A DNA stretch of 60,840 bases, taken from contig JAABSI010000005.1 in assembly GCA_011390455.1 (NCBI GenBank), forward strand, positions 1 through 60,840, written 5' to 3'. Below are positions 24,611 to 33,092 of the stretch, piece after piece; the first letter of the stretch is position 1; each line of letters opens with the position of its first letter. The stretch is from Trueperaceae bacterium. Lineage in GTDB: Bacteria; Deinococcota; Deinococci; Deinococcales; Trueperaceae. The translations under genes were made by a program, and so were the position numbers. Under the pieces are notes generated by a model. It was not told the DNA's origin. It saw only the letters and a list, made by a program, of their open reading frames with translations, and searched no databases.

Positions 24611-25461
24611 GGGACCTCCTGGGGCGGTCGGTGGCCGAGGAGCGCGGAGAGCTCGGCGGCGGCGGTCACGGCGACGGGGGCGAGGGCCGAGAGCCGCTCG
24701 AGCGGCATCCGCAGCGCGGGGCCGGTCACGCTCAGGCTGGCGACGGCGGCGCCGGCGTGGTCGAACACCGGGACCGCAACGGTGTGGATGCCCGACACGC
24801 GCTCGCCGTGGCTGAACCCGTACCCGCGCGACCGGATGTCCTCGAGCTCGGCGCGCAGCGCATCGGCGTCGACGATCGTCTGGGGGTTGGCCGCCTCGAG
24901 CGGTGCGGCGAGCAACGCGGCCTGCTCCGCCGGCGGGCGGAACGCGAGCAGCACCTTGCCGGGCGCCCCCTGGTGGAGCGGGATCGGCTCGCCCAGCTCG
25001 GTGTACGTGCGCCGCAGCGCCTGGTGGCTCTCCACCTGGTCGACGACCACCCGGTGGCGCGCGTCGCGCAGCAGGTGGAGGCCCACGGTCTCCCCTGCGG
25101 CATCGCGCAGCCGCACCATCACCGGGCGCGCGAGCTCGCGGACGTCCATCGCCCCTGCGGCCGCCTGGGCGAGGCGCAGCACGGTCGGGCCGAGCGAGTA
25201 GGCCTTGCTGCCGTCGTCGCGCTTCAGGAGGCCGTGCGCGACCAGGCTCCGCAGCAAACGATGGGTGGTGCTGGTGCCCAGCCCCACGCGCTCGGCGACG
25301 TCGGAGAGGGTGAGCGTGGAGCGTCGCCCGGTGAAGGCCTCGAGAACGGCCACCGCGCGGTCGAGCGAGCGCACCTCGCTCGCGCCGTTCACGCCACGGC
25401 GGTCGTCGTCGGGCCCCGCGGGGGGGACGGCCTTCGGACCTTCGCTCGGTACACGCGCCAC
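24607..25461 (-). CDS. IclR family transcriptional regulator
   Basis: A 284-residue regulator with a winged helix (SLDRAVAVLEAFTGRRSTLT through TSTTHRLLRSLVAHGLL) and a C-terminal GAF-like effector domain (PIPLHQGAPGKVLLAF, GYGFSHGERVSGIHTVAVPV, SLSVTGPALRM). The GTG at 25461 is chosen because GGGAGG lies seven bases upstream; an ATG at 25521 would add 20 basic residues. It overlaps the next gene by ATGA. It is divergent from the second CoA-transferase operon and likely controls both units through the dyad at 25592-25607. Confidence 0.93.
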   Translation of the reverse strand: MARVPSEGPKAVPPAGPDDDRRGVNGASEVRSLDRAVAVLEAFTGRRSTLTLSDVAERVGLGTSTTHRLLRSLVAHGLLKRDDGSKAYSLGPTVLRLAQAAAGAMDVRELARPVMVRLRDAAGETVGLHLLRDARHRVVVDQVESHQALRRTYTELGEPIPLHQGAPGKVLLAFRPPAEQAALLAAPLEAANPQTIVDADALRAELEDIRSRGYGFSHGERVSGIHTVAVPVFDHAGAAVASLSVTGPALRMPLERLSALAPVAVTAAAELSALLGHRPPQEVP

Positions 25462-25542
25462 GCTGGAGCCTCCCTCTCGTTCCCGTCGCGCTCCGCGCTC
25501 GACGCTGCGGTCGGTACACAAGCGCCACGGGTTCGCGCGGTC

Positions 25543-25572
25543 TTGACGCCTCTCGATCGTACACCGTAGATT
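25543..25572 (+). promoter_or_regulatory. Sigma70-type promoter TTGACG-N18-TAGATT
   Basis: A -35 TTGACG (25543-25548) and -10 TAGATT (25567-25572) with 18-base spacing face the CoA-transferase/crotonase operon. The start site would be near 25579, leaving a leader of about 110 bases. Confidence 0.6.
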
Positions 25573-25578
25573 GCCCGC

Positions 25579-25584
25579 ATCATA
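25579..25584 (-). promoter_or_regulatory. -10 box TATGAT for the IclR operon
   Basis: TATGAT on the minus strand is a near-consensus -10 box. Its -35 region would fall over the TTCC-N8-GGAA dyad, which fits autorepression. Confidence 0.5.
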
Positions 25585-25591
25585 GCAATCG

Positions 25592-25607
25592 TTCCCACGT
25601 AGCGGAA
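25592..25607. promoter_or_regulatory. TTCC-N8-GGAA dyad, candidate IclR operator
   Basis: A TTCC/GGAA dyad lies between the divergent promoters, downstream of the plus-strand start site and upstream of the minus-strand -10 box. IclR-type operators are often such short palindromes. Binding by the adjacent regulator is inference. Confidence 0.45.
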
Positions 25608-25691
25608 ACGCGAGCTCGTCCGCGCCGCGTGGCGACGAAGCGGCCCACCGGCGGCCTGCCTGCCGCAGGACCGCGAAAGGAGCGCTCCCCG

Positions 25692-26906
25692 ATGTTGCCC
25701 CTCGACGGCTTCAAGGTCCTCGACCTCACCCGCTTCCTGTCGGGCCCGTACTGCACGATGGTGCTCGCCGACATGGGCGCGGACGTCGTCAAGGTCGAGA
25801 ACTTCCCCGACGGCGACGACTCGCGCCGATTGGGCCCCAAGGTGAACGACGAGAGCTACCCGGCCGCGATGCCGAACCGCAACAAGCGCAGCCTGGGCAT
25901 CGACCTCAAGTCGGACGCCGGGCGTCAGGTCTTCCTCGAGCTCGCCGCGGGCGCCGACCTGGTGATCGAGAACTTCCGCCCGGGCGTCATGGACCGCCTC
26001 GGCATCGGCTACGAGGACGTCAAGAAGGTCCGCCCGGACATCCTCTTCTGCTCGATCAGCGGCTTCGGCCAGACCGGGCCGTACCGCGAGCGCGCCGGCT
26101 TCGACATCATCGCCCAGGGCGTCACCGGCTTCATGCGCATGACGGGCCACCCCGGCGGCGAACCCGCCAAGGTCGGCATCGCGATCAACGACATCGCCGC
26201 GGGCGCCACCGCCGTCTACTCGATCCTGGGCGCGCAGATCCACCGCATGCGCACGGGCGAAGGGCAGTCGATCGACATCTCGCTCGTCGACGCCGGCCTC
26301 GCCTGGACCGTCTGGGAAGCGGGCGCGTACTTCGGTGGCGGCGAGAACGCCGAGCCCACCGGCACCCGGCACCGCCGTTCGACCCCCTACCAGGCGTACC
26401 GCACCGCCGACGGCTACGTGACGGTCGGCGCCAACAACCAGCGCCTCTGGCAACGCCTCGCCAGCGACGTCCTGGAGCGCCCCGAATGGCTCGAGGACGA
26501 GCGCTACGCGACGCTCCCCGCGCGCATGGACCACATCGACGAGCTCGCGGCCGACATCGAGGCGATCCTCGTCGAACGCCCCACCGAACACTGGGTGGCC
26601 AAGCTCGACGAGGCCGGCGTCCCCGGCGGCCCGGTGCTCACCTACGAGGAGGCGCTGCACAACGTGCAGGTCCGCGCTCGCGACATGATCGTCGACCAGG
26701 TCCACCCCAAGATCGGCCCCATCAAGGCGCTGGGCGTCGCCCCCAAGATGTCGGGCACCCCGCTCCAGATCCGCACCCCCGCCCCCTGGCTCGGCCAACA
26801 CACCACCGAACTGCTCGCATCGATCGGCCGCGACGGGGCCGCGATCGAGCAGCTGTACGCGGACGGCGTCGTCTACGACAAGTACCGCAACGAGGAGTCC
26901 GCGTGA
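25692..26906 (+). CDS. CaiB/BaiF family (class III) CoA-transferase 2
   Basis: A 404-residue CoA-transferase. Catalytic Asp167 sits in KVGIAINDIAAG, and FLSGPYCTMVLADMGADVVK, NRNKRSLGIDLK, VIENFRPGVMDRLGI and CSISGFGQTGPY follow in order. The ATG at 25692 has AAAGGA about ten bases upstream; longer in-frame starts lack support. It overlaps the crotonase gene by GTGA, followed closely by a thioesterase. Together they suggest activation of an imported acid to its CoA ester and further processing. Oxalate- or carnitine-type substrates cannot be told apart. Confidence 0.93.
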   Translation: MLPLDGFKVLDLTRFLSGPYCTMVLADMGADVVKVENFPDGDDSRRLGPKVNDESYPAAMPNRNKRSLGIDLKSDAGRQVFLELAAGADLVIENFRPGVMDRLGIGYEDVKKVRPDILFCSISGFGQTGPYRERAGFDIIAQGVTGFMRMTGHPGGEPAKVGIAINDIAAGATAVYSILGAQIHRMRTGEGQSIDISLVDAGLAWTVWEAGAYFGGGENAEPTGTRHRRSTPYQAYRTADGYVTVGANNQRLWQRLASDVLERPEWLEDERYATLPARMDHIDELAADIEAILVERPTEHWVAKLDEAGVPGGPVLTYEEALHNVQVRARDMIVDQVHPKIGPIKALGVAPKMSGTPLQIRTPAPWLGQHTTELLASIGRDGAAIEQLYADGVVYDKYRNEESA

Positions 26907-27688
26907 GCGATCCCAGCGACCACCTGATCGTCCAGAAGAACGGCCCCATCGCGACGCTGCTGATCAACCGGGCCGAGAAGCGCAACCCCATCAGCTACGC
27001 GATGTGGTCCGCGCTCCCCGGCCTCCTCGAGGACGTCGCGAACGACGACGCCATCAAGGTGCTGATCGTCCGAGGCGCCGGCGACGTCGCCTTCTCGGCC
27101 GGCGCCGACATCGGCGAGTTCGACCGCTACCGGGCCGACTCCGAGGGCGCCCGCGTCTACAACGAGGCGACCCACGTCGCAGAACGCGCGATGACGAGCT
27201 TCCCGAAGCCGGCGATCGCCATGATCCACGGCTTCTGCATCGGCGGCGGCGCCGAGCTGGCGCTCGGCTGCGACTTCCGCTTCGCGGACACCAAGGCCCG
27301 CTTCGGCATCACCCCGGCGCGCCTCGGCATCGTCTACAGCCTCACGGCCACCCGCCAGCTCACCGACCTCGCCGGACCGGCGGTCGCGCGCCACATCCTG
27401 TTCTCGGGGCTCCACCTCGAGGCCCAGCGCGCCTTTGAAGTGGGGATCTTCGACCGGCTCGAGGCCCCGGAGGAGCTCGAGGCCAAGACCCTCGAGTTCG
27501 CCGAGCTGCTCTGCTCGCGCTCGCAGTACTCGATCCGCTCCAGCAAGCAGATCCTGCAACGCATCGCCGACGGCCAGCTCGAGGACGACGCGTACACGCT
27601 CAAGCTGCGCAACGACTCCTTCGACGGCGAGGACTACGAGGAGGGCGTGCGCGCCTTCCTCGCCAAGCGCCCGCCGGTCTTCAAGTAA
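26903..27688 (+). CDS. Enoyl-CoA hydratase/isomerase family protein (crotonase)
   Basis: A 261-residue crotonase-fold protein. The CoA-binding strands (INRAEKRNPISYAMW, FSAGADIGEF) and oxyanion-hole glycines (IHGFCIGGGAELALGCD) are intact, with Glu118 at the first catalytic position. The second hydratase glutamate, normally in a PE-x2-LG motif, is Pro138 here (ITPARLG). So a classical hydratase reaction is less likely than an isomerase, decarboxylase or hydrolase reaction, which use other residues. It uses a GTG start that overlaps the CoA-transferase stop. The thioesterase gene follows 10 bases downstream. Confidence 0.9.
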   Translation: MSDPSDHLIVQKNGPIATLLINRAEKRNPISYAMWSALPGLLEDVANDDAIKVLIVRGAGDVAFSAGADIGEFDRYRADSEGARVYNEATHVAERAMTSFPKPAIAMIHGFCIGGGAELALGCDFRFADTKARFGITPARLGIVYSLTATRQLTDLAGPAVARHILFSGLHLEAQRAFEVGIFDRLEAPEELEAKTLEFAELLCSRSQYSIRSSKQILQRIADGQLEDDAYTLKLRNDSFDGEDYEEGVRAFLAKRPPVFK

Positions 27689-27698
27689 GGAGCCTGGC

Positions 27699-28166
27699 GT
27701 GGACGAGGCCCTGGCCCGCGAACGCTTCGAGCACGCGCTCGAACACCACCGCCCGGTGTTCGGCGAGTTCTTCCTGGCGCGCTTCCTCGGGCTGCAGGTG
27801 ACCTACGGCGATCAGACCTGCCGCGTCGACCTCCCGACCGCCGAGTACATGTACAACCCGCAGGGCTCGCTGCACGGCGGCGTCATCGCGATCGCGATGG
27901 ACGTCTCGATGGGGCACCTCAACCACCGCTTCCTGCGCACGGGCGTCACGCTCGAGATGAAGACGCAGTTCCTGCGCCCCGTCACCGGTCCCTGTTGGTG
28001 TGAAGCCCGCTTCACCAAGACCGGACGCCGGGTGGTGTTCAGCGAGTCCAAGCTGTACGACGACCGGGACCGACTCTGCGCCGTGGCCACGGCCACCTGG
28101 ATGCTCCTCGAACCCGTCGAGCCCGAAGGGATCGACGGCAGTCCCGCCGAGGGGGTCCGGCCATGA
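27699..28166 (+). CDS. PaaI-type hotdog-fold thioesterase
   Basis: A 155-residue hotdog-fold protein. YNPQGSLHGGVIAIAMDVSMG carries His59-Gly-Gly and Asp68, the PaaI-type active-site pattern, and VTLEMKTQFLRPVTGPCWCE is the typical long strand pair. It should hydrolyse an acyl- or aryl-CoA thioester, either to release product or rescue trapped CoA. The GTG start lies ten bases after the crotonase stop, with AAGGAG upstream. It is the last gene before the transporter operon. Confidence 0.9.
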   Translation: MDEALARERFEHALEHHRPVFGEFFLARFLGLQVTYGDQTCRVDLPTAEYMYNPQGSLHGGVIAIAMDVSMGHLNHRFLRTGVTLEMKTQFLRPVTGPCWCEARFTKTGRRVVFSESKLYDDRDRLCAVATATWMLLEPVEPEGIDGSPAEGVRP

Positions 28167-28210
28167 CCTGACGCACCCGGCTGCCCGGTCCGCCACCCCT
28201 GCCCCACCCG

Positions 28211-28216
28211 TACTTT
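28211..28216 (+). promoter_or_regulatory. -10-like TACTTT before tctC
   Basis: TACTTT precedes the GGAGG and ATG of tctC and could be a -10 box giving a very short leader. It may equally be chance in this AT-richer spot. Confidence 0.25.
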
Positions 28217-28228
28217 GGAGGTACGTCC

Positions 28229-29200
28229 ATGACCATCCGCAACCCCATCCGACGCCTGGCCGCGCTCGCCGCGTCCACCCTGCTCGCCTCGACGCTCGCG
28301 GTCGGCAGCGCGCAGTCCTACCCGTCCGAGCAACTCGACTGGACCATCGCCTTCGGCCCCGGCGGCGGGAACGACATCATGGCCCGCACGCTGATCGAGA
28401 TCCTCGACACCTACGACCTGTACGAGCCGAACATCGTCGCCACCAACCGCGCCGGCGGCTCCGGCGCCGTCGGCTGGGGCCACCTCGTCGCCAACAGCGG
28501 CGACGATTACGTGCTCTCGACCACGTCGGGCAGCTTCATCACCACGCCGCTCCTCTCCGACGTCGGCTGGACCTACGAGGACTTCACCCCCATCGCGTTG
28601 CTCGCGGCCGACGACATGGTGCTGCTGGTGCAGGGCGGCTCCGAGATCGACAGCGTCGCCGAGTTCATCGAGTACGCCAAGGCCAACCCGGTCTCGATCG
28701 GCGGCATCGGCGCGGTGAACGTCGACTTCATCGTCCCGACGATCTTCGCCGAGCAGGCGGGCTTCGAGTTCGACTACGTGTCGTTCAACGCCGCGGGCGA
28801 GCTCAACACCGCGCTCCTCTCGGGCGCGCTCACCGCGATCATGGCCAACCCCGGCGAGATCCTCGGCCTCCTCGAGTCCGGCGACCTCAAGGCGCTCGCC
28901 TTCTCGGGCGTCGCCACCCCGGACGCGCTCGGCGACATCCCGACCTTCGCCGAGGAGGGCTACCCGATCGGCGTCTCGATGCCCCGCGGCCTCATCCTGC
29001 CGCCGGGCGCCTCGCAGGAAGCGGTCGACTACTGGGTCGAGACGATGCAGTTCGTGGTCACCACCCCCGAGTGGGACGAGTACCTCGACTCGAACCTGCT
29101 GACCGAGGACATCCGCTTCGGCCAGGACTTCGTCGACTTCCTCGCCAACACGGTCGAGAACTTCGAGACGATCCTGCGCGACGCCGGCGCGATCGACTGA
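28229..29200 (+). CDS. tctC: TctC-type tripartite tricarboxylate transporter substrate-binding protein
   Basis: A 323-residue periplasmic binding protein with a signal peptide (residues 8-28, cleavage near GSAQS). It has the TTT fold: LDWTIAFGPGGGNDIMARTL near the start and an aspartate- and glycine-rich binding cleft. Further family segments are TNRAGGSGAVGWGHL, LAFSGVATPDALGDIPTFAE and GVSMPRGLILPPG. It delivers a carboxylate to TctAB. GGAGG precedes the ATG. A GC hairpin follows, common after binding-protein genes, and would favour its excess over the membrane parts. The ligand (citrate, aromatic acid or other) is not determined. Confidence 0.92.
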   Translation: MTIRNPIRRLAALAASTLLASTLAVGSAQSYPSEQLDWTIAFGPGGGNDIMARTLIEILDTYDLYEPNIVATNRAGGSGAVGWGHLVANSGDDYVLSTTSGSFITTPLLSDVGWTYEDFTPIALLAADDMVLLVQGGSEIDSVAEFIEYAKANPVSIGGIGAVNVDFIVPTIFAEQAGFEFDYVSFNAAGELNTALLSGALTAIMANPGEILGLLESGDLKALAFSGVATPDALGDIPTFAEEGYPIGVSMPRGLILPPGASQEAVDYWVETMQFVVTTPEWDEYLDSNLLTEDIRFGQDFVDFLANTVENFETILRDAGAID

Positions 29201-29208
29201 TCCCCCAC

Positions 29209-29236
29209 GGGTGGGGCGGGGCCACGGGCCCCACCC
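29209..29236 (+). terminator. Intercistronic hairpin after tctC
   Basis: A perfect 9-base-pair GC stem (29209-29217 with 29228-29236) begins 8 bases after the tctC stop. There is no T run. It probably stabilises the upstream message or causes partial termination, so the binding protein exceeds TctAB. Confidence 0.5.
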
Positions 29237-29255
29237 CACCCCCCGAGGAACCCTG

Positions 29256-29702
29256 ATGCTGTCGATGCGGATCGGCTTCTCCCTCTTCCTGCTCGCGCTC
29301 GCGATCGGGTACACGTACATCGCCTTCGAGGACCTGAACTTCATGGTCCGCGGCCGCCTCGGGCCCGGCTTCGTCCCGCGGGTGATCGGCATCGTGACCA
29401 TCGCGCTGCTGCTCTACAGCCTGCTGGTGGACGTGCGCCAACGGGCCAAGGACGTCGGCACCAAGCACGGGCGCGACATGCTGGTGTTCACGGCCATCGC
29501 GGTCGGGTACGTCGCGTTGCTGCCGGTGCTGGGCGGGCTCTGGGCGACGATCGCCTTCATGCTCGGCGCGCTGTTCACCTTCAACCGCGGCAAGGTGCTC
29601 ACCAACGTGCTCGTCTCGGTGCTCCTGCCCGTCGCGCTGTACCTGCTCTTCGACACCTGGCTCAACGCGTCGCTCCCCTCCGGCATGGTGCCGTTCCCGT
29701 GA
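29256..29702 (+). CDS. tctB: TctB-type small membrane subunit of tricarboxylate transporter
   Basis: A 148-residue membrane protein with four predicted helices, beginning FSLFLLALAIGYTYIAFEDL and then RLGPGFVPRVIGIVTIALLL, the typical TctB opening. It is the small subunit of the TTT symporter. The ATG at 29256 has GAGGA upstream. It sits between the binding protein and TctA as in other TTT operons. Sequence is poorly conserved in this family, so the call leans on topology and position. Confidence 0.88.
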   Translation: MLSMRIGFSLFLLALAIGYTYIAFEDLNFMVRGRLGPGFVPRVIGIVTIALLLYSLLVDVRQRAKDVGTKHGRDMLVFTAIAVGYVALLPVLGGLWATIAFMLGALFTFNRGKVLTNVLVSVLLPVALYLLFDTWLNASLPSGMVPFP

Positions 29703-29747
29703 CCGCCGCACGCCCCTACGCCGCACGCGCCCCCTGGAGGCCCTGAC

Positions 29748-31262
29748 GTGGAGCTCTTCTCCGACCTCTGGATGGGGCTCTCGATCGCGGCGACGCCCAC
29801 GAACCTGCTGTTCCTGCTCATCGGATCGATGGTGGGGATGATCGTGGGCATGTTCCCCGGTCTCGGCCCGTCGGCCGGGATCGCCATCTTGCTCCCCATC
29901 ACCTTCGGGATGGACTCGATCACGGCGGTCGTCATGCTGGCCGCCATCTATTACGCCGGCATGTACGGCGCCACGATCACCTCCATCCTCCTGAACGTCC
30001 CCGGCGCGTCCGCGGTCGTCGCCAGCACCTTCGACGGCTACCCGCTCGCGCAGAACGGTCGCGCCGGCCCCGCGCTCGTCATGCAGGCGATCGCCTCGTT
30101 CGTCGGCGGCACCGTCGGCGTGGTCCTGATCACGCTGCTCGCGCCGCTCTTCGCCCGCATGGCGCGCAGCTTCGGCCCCCCCGAGTTCTTCATGCTCGTG
30201 ATGATGGGGATGCTGACGCTGGTGATCATGGTCGGCGCCAACTGGCGCTACGGCCTGATCTCGGGGATGATCGGCTTCGGCCTCGCCACGGTCGGCATCG
30301 ACCTGGTCACCGGCCGCCAGCGCTACACCTTCGGCTCCCCGGAGCTGATCGGCGGCATCGACTTCATCCCGATCGCCATCGGCGTGTTCGGGATCGGCGA
30401 GCTGCTGTACTCGTTCCACCAGGGCGCGCACCGCCAGTCCTCCGGCATGGTCGCCTACAAGAACGAGGTCTCGTTCTGGCCCACCAGGTTCGACCTCCTC
30501 GAGTCGCGCTGGGTGATGCTGCGCTCGTCCGTCATCGGCTTCGTGGTCGGCGTGATCCCCGGCGCCGGCGCGACCATCGCCTCCCTCATGACCTACTCGG
30601 TGGAGAAGGCGCTCTCGAAGACGCCCGAGAAGTTCGGCACCGGCCACATGCCGGGCCTGGTCGCCCCCGAGACGGCGAACAACGCCGCTTCGTCGGGCGC
30701 GATGATCCCGCTCCTCACGCTCGGGATCCCCGGTTCCGCCTCGACCGCGGTCCTGCTCGGCGCCTTCCTTCTCTGGGGGCTGCGGCCGGGACCCTTGCTG
30801 ATGAGCCAGAACCCCGAGTTCGCGTGGGCGCTCATCGGCAGCATGTACCTGGGCAACATGGTCCTGGTCGCCCTGTGCATCTTCGCGATCCCGCTCTTCG
30901 TCGCGATGCTCAAGGTCCCGTACCGGGTGCTCGCGCCCATCGTCGTCGTCCTGTCGGTGATCGGCACGTACACGGTGAACGCCAGCATGGTCGAGACCTG
31001 GATCATGCTCGCCGCCGGCATCGTCGGGTACTTCATGAAGCGCTTCGGCTTCTCGCCCGCCGCCCTGGTCGTCGCCCTGGTACTCGGGCCGATGGCCGAG
31101 GACACCCTGCGCCAGACGCTCACCATCTCGCGCGGCTCGTTCGCGATCTTCTACGAGCGCCCCGTCGCGCTCACGCTCGGCTTGGTCACCGTCGGCCTGA
31201 TCGTGCTGCTCTCGCTCCTCAACCGCTTCCAGCGGCAGACGGTCAGCCGGCGCCAGAAGTAG
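29748..31262 (+). CDS. tctA: TctA-type large membrane subunit of tricarboxylate transporter
   Basis: A 504-residue membrane protein with about 11-12 helices. The TctA signatures are clear: VGMIVGMFPGLGPSAGIAIL, YYAGMYGATITSILLNVPG, GVIPGAGATIASLMTY and ETANNAASSGAMIPLLTLGI. The two inverted-repeat glycine/proline motifs form the carboxylate pathway. It works with TctC and TctB in sodium- or proton-driven uptake. The GTG start is preceded by GGAGG nine bases upstream. It ends the operon, before a strong GC hairpin. Confidence 0.96.
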   Translation: MELFSDLWMGLSIAATPTNLLFLLIGSMVGMIVGMFPGLGPSAGIAILLPITFGMDSITAVVMLAAIYYAGMYGATITSILLNVPGASAVVASTFDGYPLAQNGRAGPALVMQAIASFVGGTVGVVLITLLAPLFARMARSFGPPEFFMLVMMGMLTLVIMVGANWRYGLISGMIGFGLATVGIDLVTGRQRYTFGSPELIGGIDFIPIAIGVFGIGELLYSFHQGAHRQSSGMVAYKNEVSFWPTRFDLLESRWVMLRSSVIGFVVGVIPGAGATIASLMTYSVEKALSKTPEKFGTGHMPGLVAPETANNAASSGAMIPLLTLGIPGSASTAVLLGAFLLWGLRPGPLLMSQNPEFAWALIGSMYLGNMVLVALCIFAIPLFVAMLKVPYRVLAPIVVVLSVIGTYTVNASMVETWIMLAAGIVGYFMKRFGFSPAALVVALVLGPMAEDTLRQTLTISRGSFAIFYERPVALTLGLVTVGLIVLLSLLNRFQRQTVSRRQK

Positions 31263-31272
31263 CGGCGTCGGC

Positions 31273-31311
31273 GCACGGGCGCGCGGCCGGCACGGCGCCG
31301 CGCGCCCGTGC
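31273..31311 (+). terminator. Strong GC hairpin after tctA
   Basis: A perfect 15-base-pair stem (31273-31287 with 31297-31311, 9-base loop) lies 10 bases after the tctA stop. No T run follows. It is the likely end of the tct operon, or a transcript-stabilising hairpin. Confidence 0.6.
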
Positions 31312-31349
31312 GAAGCTCGTCGGACGACCCCACCACCCCGGAGGACCCC

Positions 31350-32204
31350 ATGCGCCTGGTCAACCTAGGACCCACCGCCGCCCTCGTGCTCCCGCACGGC
31401 ACGGTGCCCCTCGACGCCCTCAACGCGCACGCCGACACCGACTGGCCCACCGCGCTCGACGCGCTGCTCGACTCGGGCCGCTTCGCCTCGTTCCACGCCT
31501 GGGTGCTCCGCTCCGACGAGCTCCTCGCCAGCGCGCCGGCGGTCCCCGATCCCCGTCCCGTCGCGCTGCTGCCCCATCCGCGCAAGATCCTCGGCGTCGG
31601 CCTCAACTACGCCGAGCACGCCGGCGACCTCGGCGAGCAGCGCCCCGAGGAGCCGGCGACCTTCATGAAGCCCGCCACCTCGATCGTAGGGCCGGACGAC
31701 GAGGTGCTGATCCCGCCGCAGTCCGAGCGCACGACCGGCGAGGCCGAGCTCGGCCTGATCATCGGCACCCGCGCGCGGTTCCTCGACGAGGCGACGGCGC
31801 TCGACGCCGTCGCCGGGGTCACGACGATCGTCGACATGACCGCGGAGGACATCTTGCAGCGCAACCCGCGCTTCTTGACCCGCGCCAAGAGCTTCGAGAC
31901 CTTCTTCTCGTTCGGCCCCGAGCTCGTCACCCTCGACGAGGTCGGCGACCTGGCGCAGCTGGTGGTGCGCACGACGATCGACGGCGCGCTGCACCGCGAG
32001 AACGTCGTGGCGAACATGATGTTCGCCCCCGCCTACCTGGTCTCGTTCTTCTCCCACGTGATGACGCTCGAGCCGGGCGACGTGATCAGCACCGGCACCC
32101 CCGGCGCCGTCGTGCTGCGCGACGGCTGCGTGGTGGGCTGCGAGATCGCCGGCGTGGGCCGGCTGAGCAACCCGGTGCGCGACCTCAAGCTGCGTCCGGG
32201 TTGA
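31350..32204 (+). CDS. Fumarylacetoacetate hydrolase (FAH) family protein
   Basis: A 284-residue FAH-fold enzyme. The conserved entry motif GLNYAEHA (His90) and metal ligands Glu131 and Glu133 (EAELGLIIG) and Asp162 (TIVDMTAED) are present, with FETFFSFGPELV and GDVISTGTPGAVVL later in order. Such enzymes hydrolyse or decarboxylate C-C bonds in aromatic or sugar-acid breakdown, with Mg or Mn. CGGAGGA precedes the ATG. It follows the carboxylate transporter, so it may act in the same catabolic route. Its stop overlaps that of the convergent channel gene by 20 bases. Confidence 0.92.
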   Translation: MRLVNLGPTAALVLPHGTVPLDALNAHADTDWPTALDALLDSGRFASFHAWVLRSDELLASAPAVPDPRPVALLPHPRKILGVGLNYAEHAGDLGEQRPEEPATFMKPATSIVGPDDEVLIPPQSERTTGEAELGLIIGTRARFLDEATALDAVAGVTTIVDMTAEDILQRNPRFLTRAKSFETFFSFGPELVTLDEVGDLAQLVVRTTIDGALHRENVVANMMFAPAYLVSFFSHVMTLEPGDVISTGTPGAVVLRDGCVVGCEIAGVGRLSNPVRDLKLRPG

Positions 32205-33057
32205 GCTCGGCGCCGCAACGACGGCAGTAGCGCGCGTCGGCGGCGTGCCCCACGGCCCCGCACTCGGGACAGACGAGCGGGTCGTCGTCGTCGCCCGGTA
32301 CGCCGACGCCCGGGCGGCCGCGGTCGGCGCTGCGCGCCTCGGCCGCCCGCCGGTCCTCGGCCCGCACCAGTTCCGTCGTGACGATCCCGGTCGGCACCGC
32401 GATCACTCCGTACCCCGTGATCATCAACGCCGAGGCGAGCAGCCGCCCCCAGGGCGTGAGCGGTGCGATGTCGCCGTAGCCGACGGTCGTGAGCGTGACG
32501 ATCGCCCAGTACATCGAGATCGGGATGCTGTCGAAGCCCGCCGCCGGCCCCTCGATCAGGTACATGGCCGCCCCGACCAACAGCACGGCCGTGAGGACGA
32601 ACGAGAGGAACACGGTGATCTTGGTGCGGCTCGCCGCGAGCGCGTCGCCCAACACCCGGGCCTCGCGCAGGTAGCGCACGAGCTTCAGCACCCGGAACAC
32701 CCGCAGCAGGCGCAGCGCCCGCAAGACCACCACGTACGGCCCCGCCCCGACGACGAGCGCCAGGAAGGACGGCAGCAGCGCCACCAGGTCGACCAGGCCG
32801 TAGAAGCCGAGCACGTAGCCGCGCCGGTCGCGCGCGCTCCAGACGCGCAGCACGTACTCGACGGTGAAGAGCGCCGTGAAGCCCCACTCGATCGCGCGCA
32901 GGGTCGGGCCGTACGTCGCTCGGATGGAGGGCACGCTCTCGAGGACCACCGAGGCGACGCTGGCGACGATCGCCCAGAGCAGCGCCACGTCGAAGGCGCG
33001 CGCCGCCTTGGTGTCGGTCTCGAAGATCACGTGCCCGATGCGCTCGCGAAGCGTCAT
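32185..33057 (-). CDS. Voltage-gated-type K+ channel with C-terminal zinc ribbon
   Basis: A 290-residue six-helix channel. S4 carries Arg/Lys every third residue (Arg113, 116, 119, 122, Lys125, Arg128 in VLRALRLLRVFRVLKLVRYL). The selectivity filter TVGYGD is residues 191-196, and VPTGIV near the end of S6 resembles the hinge of KvAP-type channels. After an acidic linker the C-terminus has a zinc ribbon (Cys263, Cys266, Cys278, Cys281), which might tetramerise or sense metal. A TACGAT box stands six bases before the ATG. It is a K+ channel by filter; gating is inferred from S4. Confidence 0.93.
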   Translation of the reverse strand: MTLRERIGHVIFETDTKAARAFDVALLWAIVASVASVVLESVPSIRATYGPTLRAIEWGFTALFTVEYVLRVWSARDRRGYVLGFYGLVDLVALLPSFLALVVGAGPYVVVLRALRLLRVFRVLKLVRYLREARVLGDALAASRTKITVFLSFVLTAVLLVGAAMYLIEGPAAGFDSIPISMYWAIVTLTTVGYGDIAPLTPWGRLLASALMITGYGVIAVPTGIVTTELVRAEDRRAAEARSADRGRPGVGVPGDDDDPLVCPECGAVGHAADARYCRRCGAELNPDAA

Positions 33058-33063
33058 GGCGCA

Positions 33064-33069
33064 ATCGTA
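33064..33069 (-). promoter_or_regulatory. -10 box TACGAT, leaderless-type, for the channel gene
   Basis: On the minus strand TACGAT is followed by six bases and the ATG at 33057, with no ribosome binding site. Confidence 0.5.
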
Positions 33070-33092
33070 GCGCGCGCCTCGGCCACGACCGC

